Assembly: GCA_938020525.1 (NCBI GenBank)
Contig: CALIHW010000066.1
Coordinates: forward strand, 16,465 to 80,464
Length of the DNA: 64,000 nt
Direction: 5' to 3'
From: an uncultured Granulosicoccaceae bacterium
Lineage (GTDB): Bacteria; Pseudomonadota; Gammaproteobacteria; Granulosicoccales; Granulosicoccaceae
The translations under genes were made by a program, and so were the position numbers. The notes beneath the pieces were generated by a model that saw only the letters and a list, made by a program, of their open reading frames with translations, searched no databases and was not told the origin of the DNA. How positions within the stretch are numbered: the first letter of the stretch is position 1; the number at the start of each line of letters is the position of its first letter. This document shows, piece by piece, positions 57,169 through 64,000 of the stretch.

Positions 57169-58581
57169 ATGAAAGTCCGCACCCGTTTCGCCCCTAGCCC
57201 CACTGGGTATCTGCACCTGGGGGGAGCTAGAACAGCACTATTTTGCTGGCTGTTTGCCCGTAAACACAAAGGCGAGTTTGTGTTGCGGGTGGAGGACACA
57301 GATCGAGAACGTTCGACTGACGAGTCTGTGCAGGCGATTCTCGACGGTATGCAGTGGCTCGGCCTGGATTACGACGAGGGTCCGTTTTTTCAGACAGAAC
57401 GATATGATCGCTACAACGAGGTCATCGATCAGTTGATTGAGTCAGGCCACGCGTATCGATGCTACTGCAGCAAAGAGCGGCTCGATGAAATGCGTGAGCA
57501 GGCGATTGCTGAAAAAAGAAAGCCGCGCTACGACGGCACGTGTCGTGAAAGAACTGATGCCGAGGCTGGAGTGGATCCGGTAATACGGTTTAAGACACCC
57601 CTTGACGGCAAGGTAGTGATCGATGATTTGGTTAAAGGCACTATTGAAATCGACAATGCCGAACTGGATGATTTGGTCATCAGGCGTTCAGATGGCAACC
57701 CGACTTACAACCTGACTGTAGTTGTAGATGATGCAGACATGGAAATTTCTCATGTGATTCGGGGTGATGATCATATAAACAACACACCAAGGCAGATTCA
57801 TATCTTCAATGCGATGGGTGTAGCAACACCGGCGTTTGCTCACTTACCGATGATTCTTGGTGATGATGGTAAACGAATGTCTAAAAGACACGGTGCGGTC
57901 AGTGTGATGCAGTATGAGAGCGATGGCATTCTGCCACATGCGATGTTGAACTATCTGGCGAGGCTCGGCTGGTCACACGGTGATCAGGAAATCTTTACCA
58001 TGCAAGAGTTGCTTGGTTTATTTGAAATCGAAGACTGTCAGCGGTCGGGTTCTGTGTTTGATAAAACCAAGCTGCTTTGGGTTAATCAGCAACATATGGC
58101 AACGCTGTCAGACGATGAGCTTGGTGCTGCGTTGTCTGATGTTATGGCTTCAAAGTCGATACCGACAGAGAACGGACCAGCAATATCAAAGGTTGCCGCA
58201 GTGCTTAAAGACAGGGCGCAGTCTTTTGCTGAAATGGCTGATCAGGCTGGTATTTTTTATCAGGATGCCGTTGAGCTTGATGAAAAGGCTGCGAAAAAGC
58301 AGCTACGCCCTGTGGCACTACCTGTGCTCGAGTCAGTTCATACAAAGCTAGGCTCCACAGATCAATGGCAGGCTGAGTCTTTAAAAAGCGTGCTTGAAGA
58401 TATTGCTCAGGAGATGGATATTGGTTTTGGCAAGATCGGTCAGCCATTGCGCGTTGCGATCACCGGTTCTGGTGCGTCACCGGATATTGGCGATACGCTG
58501 GAACTGATTGGCAAAGCCCGCAGTCTGGCGCGAATTGCGTCAGCAATTGAGGTTGTGAAAGCGCGTGCAGATGCTGGTTGA
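57169..58581 (+). CDS. gltX: GltX, glutamyl-tRNA synthetase
   Basis: Class I synthetase charging tRNA-Glu. The ATG at 57169 has AGGAA about 9 bases upstream and begins [19 protein letters not shown], containing the HIGH-type motif; the KMSKS-type motif is [10 protein letters not shown]. 470 residues is normal; a frame from 57103 would add a non-conserved extension. It is followed by a tRNA gene. Confidence 0.96.
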   Translation: MKVRTRFAPSPTGYLHLGGARTALFCWLFARKHKGEFVLRVEDTDRERSTDESVQAILDGMQWLGLDYDEGPFFQTERYDRYNEVIDQLIESGHAYRCYCSKERLDEMREQAIAEKRKPRYDGTCRERTDAEAGVDPVIRFKTPLDGKVVIDDLVKGTIEIDNAELDDLVIRRSDGNPTYNLTVVVDDADMEISHVIRGDDHINNTPRQIHIFNAMGVATPAFAHLPMILGDDGKRMSKRHGAVSVMQYESDGILPHAMLNYLARLGWSHGDQEIFTMQELLGLFEIEDCQRSGSVFDKTKLLWVNQQHMATLSDDELGAALSDVMASKSIPTENGPAISKVAAVLKDRAQSFAEMADQAGIFYQDAVELDEKAAKKQLRPVALPVLESVHTKLGSTDQWQAESLKSVLEDIAQEMDIGFGKIGQPLRVAITGSGASPDIGDTLELIGKARSLARIASAIEVVKARADAG

Positions 58582-58667
58582 ACAGCCTATGAGAGTAACC
58601 GCTAGCTTGGGTGGTTTGAATATTTGACAATCGCCGCCACAGGTTCTAGCATCATCGATCCTGAAAA

Positions 58668-58743
58668 GGGGCTATAGCTCAGCTGGGAGAGCGCCTGCAT
58701 GGCATGCAGGAGGTCCGCGGTTCGATCCCGCGTAGCTCCACCA
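58668..58743 (+). tRNA. tRNA-Ala (anticodon GGC)
   Basis: 76 bases folding into a full cloverleaf: acceptor GGGGCTA pairs with TAGCTCC (one G-T pair), D arm GCTCAGCTGGGAGAGC, anticodon stem CCTGC/GCAGG around ATGGCAT with GGC at 58701-58703, T arm GCGGTTCGATCCCGC, and an encoded CCA end. Confidence 0.98.
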
Positions 58744-58753
58744 ATTTCTATCT

Positions 58754-58820
58754 CTGTCCAGTTTCTTGGTCTGTCCAGTTCCTCGGTCTGTCCAGTATCC
58801 CTACTCTGTGCAGTATCTTA
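58754..58820. repeat. Imperfect 17-bp tandem repeats after tRNA-Ala
   Basis: CTGTCCAGT recurs at 58754, 58771 and 58788, and CTGTGCAGT at 58806, giving a period of 17, 17 and 18 bases. The units read roughly CTGTCCAGTTTCTTGGT and decay along the array. It lies directly downstream of the tRNA. Confidence 0.75.
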
Positions 58821-58844
58821 ATCCGTCTCGGATCTAGTAGAGGC

Positions 58845-58876
58845 AAAAAAATCTTCTGCCCTGAGCAGCAGGGCAG
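58845..58876 (-). terminator. Intrinsic terminator after flgM
   Basis: An 8-base stem (CTGCCCTG paired with CAGGGCAG, loop of five) is followed on the minus strand by a run of seven T about 4 bases later. It lies 41 bases after the flgM stop. Confidence 0.85.
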
Positions 58877-58916
58877 TATCGAGTGGTACAACTATCACGT
58901 TGGTTGCCGGTTAGGC

Positions 58917-59240
58917 TTATCGGGGCTTTTGCTTATCCTCGATCTGGAAATCAAATTCCATGAGTTTTTCAGCGATTGCATCGGCATCTACCTCGTAGCT
59001 ACCGTTCTCTAGCTCAGCTTTTATACGATCTACTTTCTCTTGACTTGCTACCACAACAGACTCCCGTTGGATTTCAGTGGACAACTCTTCTGCGCGGCGT
59101 CGCAGCGCAACTGAGTCTATTTCAGGCTGTATCACCTGTTTTTCTTCTTGTTTCTGAATTCCGGACGAGGCGCTTCGGTTAGCCGTTCTGGCCTTGGCTT
59201 TTCGTTTGTGCGCTGGCTTGCTTGTTGGTGTGCTGATCAT
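58917..59240 (-). CDS. flgM: FlgM-like anti-sigma-28 factor
   Basis: A 107-residue protein whose C-terminal half matches FlgM: SQEKVDRIKAELENGSY followed by EVDADAIAEKLMEFDF, the sigma-28-binding helices. The N-terminal half is basic and low in complexity, as expected for a disordered, exported protein. FlgM binds FliA until the flagellar hook-basal body is complete and is then secreted. ATG 59240 was chosen; a frame from 59285 is possible. The usual neighbours flgA and flgN are absent, but fleQ and fliA lie nearby. Confidence 0.82.
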   Translation of the reverse strand: MISTPTSKPAHKRKAKARTANRSASSGIQKQEEKQVIQPEIDSVALRRRAEELSTEIQRESVVVASQEKVDRIKAELENGSYEVDADAIAEKLMEFDFQIEDKQKPR

Positions 59241-59905
59241 GATGTCAGAGTCAACTTGGTTGCCGGCCCGGAACCCAGGTGCCACTGTGACGGCGGGAGA
59301 ACTTCTTTCTTGAATCGAAAGTTGAATCCGGAATATGTTTTTGTCGTGTCAGTCATCGCTGTCGCCATTCTGGTCTGTTTCGGGTCAGGATTGCTCGGCT
59401 GAGTGTCAGCTAGTGAGAATGCATCCTGACGATTGCGTTTTCATCGATTGTTCTCGCGCCTCAAATGACCGTAAAATTACGCGCTGGTGGCATCTTCTCT
59501 CTACGCTGATTTCAACGCACAGCGTCCAGCCTAAAGATGCTGATTCCCATGATAGTCTAGTTAAAGTGAGTTGTAATGCCATGTTGTTTGCACCTGAACC
59601 TGCATCGCACTACTATTCGCACCGGTAGCTGAATTAGTTAACACGTTCCGCATGGAAGCCGGAAATTCACTGCGATCATAATAACTACTAAAATCAGATT
59701 GATCCGAGGCGAATTCAGGTTGAAATTCAAAACAAATAACTGGACGAATTTCAATTGCTTGGGTAATTTCACTTGTCAGTATTTCCCCACTTTGCAACGA
59801 AAATGAAATAGCGGTCTATACTCATCCCGTTACGTAATTTTTACACTTTGTCGCCGTCGCCTTAGACCGTTGCAATCTTAACTTTCGACTTAACCGGACC
59901 TTTCA
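59241..59905. other. Divergent flgM/fleQ intergenic region
   Basis: About 660 bases without a supported gene. Short frames (such as 59561-59797 on the minus strand, 78 residues) have no ribosome binding site or recognisable domain. I see no sigma-28 or sigma-54 consensus for flgM. Confidence 0.45.
59792..59822 (+). promoter_or_regulatory. Candidate sigma-70 promoter for fleQ
   Basis: TTGCAA (59792-59797) and TATACT (59817-59822) are separated by 19 bases, slightly longer than optimal. They lie about 85 bases before the fleQ start. Confidence 0.35.
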
Positions 59906-61393
59906 ATGGGGAAGACAAAACAAAATCAAATACTGGTTATCGATTCAGACAGCGAGCGTGCGCAAAAGATGCTGCACCAGCTGGAATTTGTTGACTACGA
60001 AGCCAAAGCGATCAGTTCGCCTTCTTTGCTCGATGGCTATCCAGGCCTGACGGACAAGCTGGCGATAATTATCGGGAATTGTCCTGGTATTCTGGATCAT
60101 GTCGCTAAAATCCGTGCAGATATGGCTCAATGCCCGCCGTTCATACTAGTCACCGGCAAGGCGCCGCTCGATATGACACCAGAGCAGGTTGAGAATACTT
60201 TTCTCGGCTGCATCACAGCAGATACCCGCTTTTCTGATCTTTCTAATGTGCTGCATCGGGCAGAGGTGGAAAGCGGTGTTGTTCGTGAAGAGCCTGTAGT
60301 TAGCGACACTAGTAAACCGCAGTCAAAAGCTTCTCAGTCGCCGGAGCTTTTTCGCAGTCTGGTCGGCAATAGCCGTGCGACAACACGCGTGCGAAAAATG
60401 ATCGAGCAGGTTGCACCAACTGAAGCAACCGTTTTGGTGCTTGGTGAGTCTGGCACGGGTAAGGAAGTTGTTGCGCGTAATATTCATTATTACTCTAAGC
60501 GTCGTAGCAAGCCGTTCGTGCCGATCAACTGTGGAGCGATCCCCAGTGAGCTGCTGGAAAGCGAATTATTCGGCCATGAGAAAGGCTCTTTCACCGGTGC
60601 AATCGGTGCCCGTCAAGGTCGATTTGAACTCGCTCAGGGCGGCACGATTTTTCTTGATGAAATTGGTGATATGCCACTTTCTATGCAGGTAAAGTTGCTG
60701 CGTGTTATCCAAGAGCGGTCTTTCGAGCGTGTTGGCAGTAACAAAACCATCAAGTCTGATGTGCGTATTGTGGCGGCTACTCACAGAAACCTTGAGTCTC
60801 ACATTAAGGAAGGTAAATTCCGTGAGGATCTCTACTATCGTTTAAACGTGTTCCCGGTTGAAATGCCTCGTTTGCGTGACAGGGTAGAAGATCTGCCATT
60901 GCTGATAAACGAATTAATCACTCGTCTTGAGCATGAAAAGAATGCCTCCGTCAGACTAACACCAGCAGCAGTCATGGCACTGTGCAATTACAGTTGGCCG
61001 GGTAACGTCCGTGAACTGGCAAACCTGATGGAACGTATGACTATTCTGCATCCGCACGGTCTGGTTGATGTTAAAGATCTGCCAGCTAAGATTGTTCCGG
61101 ATAGACAGTCGGTTCCGGATCAGACCATGGTCACCGATGTAGAAGACAATGAAAATATGGCGGGTATGCCGAGCTTGCCTATGCTGAGTGAGCCGCGTCT
61201 TCCGCGTGATGGCATTGATCTTAAGCAACATCTGACAGATATCGAAGTCAGTCTCATCGAGCAGGCGCTAGACGATTGCAATGGTGTTGTTGCTCATGCT
61301 GCCAAGAAGCTTCAAATCAGACGCACCACGCTGGTTGAAAAGATGCGCAAGTATCAGATCCAGCGCCCATCTGAAGAAGCAGCTGCAAGTTAA
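59906..61393 (+). CDS. fleQ: FleQ, sigma-54-dependent flagellar master regulator
   Basis: Enhancer-binding AAA+ activator of flagellar genes that in Pseudomonas also binds c-di-GMP and FleN. The N-terminal FleQ-type receiver-like domain lacks a phosphoacceptor aspartate. LFRSLVGNSR (148-157) matches the c-di-GMP-contact segment. Walker A GESGTGKE is at 180-187, and the sigma-54 loop reads GSFTGA at 227-232 instead of GAFTGA. The C-terminal Fis-type helix-turn-helix contains AAKKLQIRRTTLVEKMRKY. 495 residues. It is separated from fleN by about 580 bases. Confidence 0.93.
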   Translation: MGKTKQNQILVIDSDSERAQKMLHQLEFVDYEAKAISSPSLLDGYPGLTDKLAIIIGNCPGILDHVAKIRADMAQCPPFILVTGKAPLDMTPEQVENTFLGCITADTRFSDLSNVLHRAEVESGVVREEPVVSDTSKPQSKASQSPELFRSLVGNSRATTRVRKMIEQVAPTEATVLVLGESGTGKEVVARNIHYYSKRRSKPFVPINCGAIPSELLESELFGHEKGSFTGAIGARQGRFELAQGGTIFLDEIGDMPLSMQVKLLRVIQERSFERVGSNKTIKSDVRIVAATHRNLESHIKEGKFREDLYYRLNVFPVEMPRLRDRVEDLPLLINELITRLEHEKNASVRLTPAAVMALCNYSWPGNVRELANLMERMTILHPHGLVDVKDLPAKIVPDRQSVPDQTMVTDVEDNENMAGMPSLPMLSEPRLPRDGIDLKQHLTDIEVSLIEQALDDCNGVVAHAAKKLQIRRTTLVEKMRKYQIQRPSEEAAAS

Positions 61394-61977
61394 CAGAAGT
61401 ATTTTGCATCGATGTGCACACGGATGTGCACATACTATGCTCCCTTAGCTGTTATCGATTTTAGCGCGAATCGAACCCCCTCCTGCTTTCGTCTGTAAAG
61501 ACGGTCGTTTTTCTCCTTATGCATGTTGCAGACGCCAAGGTTACTGTGAGGTGACTCACACCGCGTGTTGGACAGTCTGCTGACTCTGCTACTTATTGAA
61601 GTTACCTGCGCGCTGCCGCAAGACAATTTTGTCGATCAGCCGGTGTTTTAACAGCGCCCGTGAATGCGGTTTGATAGTGCACCTGTTCTCACTCTATTCC
61701 GTAAAACGTACCGTAGTCTCACTTGTGTTTCATGTCTGTCACGTTTTCAGTTATCACTTGAAACCCTTGTATTTCCGTGGCCTGTGGCTTGCTACATCAG
61801 TATCAGGCAGGGTCATGTTCACGCGATGAGAGCGGCAAAAAGCACTTCCGGATAGTTTAACTTCGATCGAAGATATTCAATTTCGGGCCGATGCTTTATG
61901 TATGCGACCACGTTAGTGCCCGCCAATTTAAGGATCGATTACAGATCCAATTATTATATATTTATATGGGAGCATAA
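61394..61977. other. Non-coding region between fleQ and fleN
   Basis: 584 bases with no supported gene. It contains the direct repeat GATGTGCACA (61411 and 61423, 12 bases apart) just after fleQ, a perfect palindrome CTTCGATCGAAG (61861-61872), a partial sigma-28-like -10 (GCCGAT, 61887) with no -35 at proper spacing, and an AT-rich stretch just before fleN. In Pseudomonas flhF would precede fleN; no FlhF-like GTPase is readable here. Confidence 0.5.
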
Positions 61978-62853
61978 ATGGTGTCCAGTGCTATTGCGCT
62001 TGAGGCAACTGAGAACGTGAAAGAGCAGCACCAACCGAGACAGCCTGTACAGGTATTGGCTGTCACCGGAGGAAAAGGTGGTGTTGGAAAATCGAATGTT
62101 ACGATCAATCTTGCGATCGAGCTGGGTAAGCTCAATCGCAATGTATTGATCCTCGATGCGGATCTGGGTTTGGCTAATATTGATGTACTGTGTGGCATTC
62201 AACCGCATGGCACACTTTCAGATGTACTCAACGGCGAATGCAGCCTTGATGATATCGTTGTTCAAATTGATGAACATGTACGCTTGTTGCCAGCCAGTAG
62301 TGGAGCGTCGAAAGTCGCATCGCTGACTGAGGCCGAGTATGGTGGGTTGATTTATGCTTTTAGTAGTATGCGAGCACCTATCGATACGCTCCTGATAGAC
62401 ACTCCTGCCGGTATTGGTAGCCAGGTTACTGCATTCTGCCGTGCCGCGAGAGAGGTTATCGTTGTGGTGTGTGACGAGCCGACTTCAGTAGCGGACGCTT
62501 ACTCGACTATCAGTGTTCTGAGCAAAGAGTTTCAGGTTAAGCGATTCAATATCCTTGTGAACAAGGTCGCTTCTTCTGATCGAGCACTGGATCTTTTTGA
62601 CAAAGTCCTTGCGAGAACTGATGTTAGTCTCGATGTGATGTTGAGTTACTTTGGCGCAGTTCCAGAGGATAAACACTTACATATCGGCGCTTGTGAGCAG
62701 TCACCGGTAGTTAAATCATATCCCGGGTCGCAAGCTTCAAAAGCCTTTAAAAAATTAGCAAAAACTGTAGACGGCTGGCCAGAGCCTGAGCAACCTATTG
62801 GCCACGTGGAGTTCTTCGTCGAACGCCTCGTAATGCAAGGTGTAAATCGATGA
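61978..62853 (+). CDS. fleN: FleN (FlhG), MinD-like regulator of flagellar number
   Basis: ParA/MinD-family ATPase that limits flagellar number and antagonises FleQ. The deviant Walker A motif is GGKGGVGKSN, followed by DADLGLANIDVL and the conserved LIDTPAGIG. GGGAG precedes ATG 61978 by 5 bases. 291 residues. It overlaps fliA by four bases, matching the fleN-fliA coupling of Pseudomonas, but flhF is missing. Confidence 0.94.
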   Translation: MVSSAIALEATENVKEQHQPRQPVQVLAVTGGKGGVGKSNVTINLAIELGKLNRNVLILDADLGLANIDVLCGIQPHGTLSDVLNGECSLDDIVVQIDEHVRLLPASSGASKVASLTEAEYGGLIYAFSSMRAPIDTLLIDTPAGIGSQVTAFCRAAREVIVVVCDEPTSVADAYSTISVLSKEFQVKRFNILVNKVASSDRALDLFDKVLARTDVSLDVMLSYFGAVPEDKHLHIGACEQSPVVKSYPGSQASKAFKKLAKTVDGWPEPEQPIGHVEFFVERLVMQGVNR

Positions 62854-63587
62854 ACGCGCATGCTATGTACAACGATGTTGAGTTGGTCTCTGACGACGAG
62901 CTCATCACCAAACACGCGAAGCTGGTAAAGCGAATAGCTTTCCATTTAATGCACCGCCTGCCACCCAATGTGCAAGCTGAAGATCTTATTCAAGCTGGCA
63001 TGATCGGGTTGTTGGAAGCGGCTCGCCAGTATGATCCAACTCAAGGTGCGAGTTTTGAAACTTACGCTGGTATTCGTGTTAGAGGAGCGATGCTGGATGA
63101 AATCAGACGTTCTGACTGGACGCCACGTTCAGTGCACAGAAAATCAAGAGAAGCTGCAGAAGCACTACGAAACATCGAGCAGGAAACCGGTCGTGATGCA
63201 ACGGATGTAGAAGTCGCCTCAAGATTAGGCATCTCTTTAAGTGCCTATCATCAGATACTCACTGAGAGTATGTCAGCGCACGTCTTCAGTTTTGATCAGC
63301 CGGATGATAATACCGGTGAGACAATATCGCTGCCAGAAAGCAAAGACGTTGGTCCATCCGAGCACATGCAGCACGGTAGCTTCAAAACTGCGTTGGCTAA
63401 CGCTATTAAAAATCTACCAGAGCGGGAGAGTCTCGTAATGTCACTGTACTACGATGAAGATCTAAATCTTAGACAGATCGGAGACATACTGGGTGTTAGT
63501 GAAAGCCGTGTTTGCCAAATCCACGGCCAGGCTCTGATGCGGCTCAAAGCGAGATTGTCTGACTGGACTGCTGAAGATCCTGAGTAA
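62850..63587 (+). CDS. fliA: FliA, flagellar sigma-28 factor
   Basis: Sigma factor for late flagellar genes, inhibited by FlgM. Region 2 contains DLIQAGMIGLLEAARQYDPTQG and YAGIRVRGAMLDEIR; region 4 contains the helix-turn-helix LRQIGDILGVSESRVCQIH. 245 residues. It overlaps fleN and ends before a strong terminator. Confidence 0.96.
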   Translation: MNAHAMYNDVELVSDDELITKHAKLVKRIAFHLMHRLPPNVQAEDLIQAGMIGLLEAARQYDPTQGASFETYAGIRVRGAMLDEIRRSDWTPRSVHRKSREAAEALRNIEQETGRDATDVEVASRLGISLSAYHQILTESMSAHVFSFDQPDDNTGETISLPESKDVGPSEHMQHGSFKTALANAIKNLPERESLVMSLYYDEDLNLRQIGDILGVSESRVCQIHGQALMRLKARLSDWTAEDPE

Positions 63588-63618
63588 CATCCAAGATTAA
63601 TTTGCAGGTAACAAAAAG

Positions 63619-63651
63619 CGCACTGATAATTAAGTCAGTGCGTTTTTTTTT
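63619..63651 (+). terminator. Intrinsic terminator after fliA
   Basis: CGCACTGA (63619-63626) pairs with TCAGTGCG (63635-63642), followed by nine T. It lies about 30 bases after the fliA stop and closes the fleN-fliA transcript. Any further flagellar or chemotaxis genes would need a separate promoter. Confidence 0.93.
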
Positions 63652-64000
63652 GGGCAAGTTAATACAGGCGGCGCAAGTAGCAGTCGCCACTCCATCAATC
63701 ATTTCTAGTAGCTGCGCAAACTGACACTACCTGTGCTTCGAGTTTGGCGCTGTTTGTGTCTGGATGGTACGTTGAAGTAACGCAGGCAGGATTAGAAGTA
63801 GAGACTTGCCTGGGAGCGTGTTCGAACTTGCCGGATAGCTGGACGCTGGAAAAAGGCGTCTACTAGGAGCTTGTCCGAGAATGAGGGTCGTAGCGAGAAA
63901 GTGAGATTTTGAGTCAGATATTTCGATCGATTGAGGCGAATAGTCATTCATATTTAACGATATCGATCGCAATAGCTGGCCAAAAGATCGCTTTCGCAGT
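63652..64000. other. Non-coding right end of the window
   Basis: About 350 bases without a supported gene. An 81-codon frame at 63727-63972 on the minus strand has no ribosome binding site or recognisable content. The sequence from about 63866 onward (GGAGCTTGTCCGAGAA and following) looks unlike the preceding intergenic DNA and could be the edge of a mobile or repeated element continuing past the window; this is weak. Confidence 0.35.

Noticed and set aside
61435..61855. Short frames between fleQ and fleN
   Set aside because: Overlap each other on both strands and show no domain or ribosome binding site.

Overview
The window is chromosomal DNA of a motile, respiring gammaproteobacterium of moderate GC content. 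Supporting genes are lpxC and kdsCD (lipopolysaccharide), bamD, lpoA and the Mla proteins (Gram-negative envelope), sspAB, the rluD-pgeF-clpB order opposite bamD, a FleQ/FleN/FliA flagellar hierarchy and type IV pilus genes. A cytochrome bc1 operon argues against enterics and fits a marine or Chromatiales/Arenicella/Granulosicoccus-like lineage. The lineage guess is inference. I see no prophage, CRISPR array or complete insertion sequence. Almost everything is conserved housekeeping DNA, and the non-standard parts are small.

Layout: (1) 1-4755 is an envelope block: kdsC (cut by the window edge), kdsD and mlaA on the minus strand, then mlaC and murA on the plus strand. mlaFEDB are absent from their usual place. 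(2) 4786-7911 holds hisG, a type I DAHP synthase and hisD. (3) 8417-12350 holds petABC (bc1 complex) and sspAB. (4) 12395-15780 holds yraN and lpoA opposite rsmI. (5) 15781-20990 is an accessory block inserted between rsmI and rnpB: a DUF6502-type putative regulator, an overlapping large FN3/beta-helix lipoprotein, and a membrane-anchored glutamate-synthase-like flavoprotein. (6) 21020-39811 holds rnpB and the complete dcw division and cell-wall cluster from mraZ to lpxC. Most neighbours overlap by a few bases, and a MraZ operator lies upstream. (7) 39851-45606 holds dciA, secA, argJ and coaE. (8) 45673-50373 holds pilD, pilC, pilB and pilA on the minus strand with two clear terminators. (9) 50622-58743 holds bamD opposite rluD-pgeF-clpB, a PP2C phosphatase, gltX and tRNA-Ala(GGC). 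(10) 58917-63587 holds flagellar control genes: flgM (minus), then fleQ, fleN and fliA.

How the parts fit: precursors made by MurA-F, MraY and MurG are polymerised by FtsW/FtsI under FtsZ/FtsA/FtsQ/FtsL control, and LpoA is the outer-membrane activator of penicillin-binding proteins. LpxC and KdsC/KdsD feed lipopolysaccharide. BamD and MlaA/MlaC maintain the outer membrane. FleQ (activator), FleN (its antagonist), FliA (sigma-28) and FlgM (anti-sigma-28) form a near-complete regulatory set without the structural flagellar genes.

The best candidates for something little described are the DUF6502/beta-helix lipoprotein pair, whose first gene may be translated from a leaderless mRNA, and the acidic Leu-Asp-Glu repeat tail on MlaA. 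Several short tandem repeats and hairpins in intergenic DNA are recorded separately.
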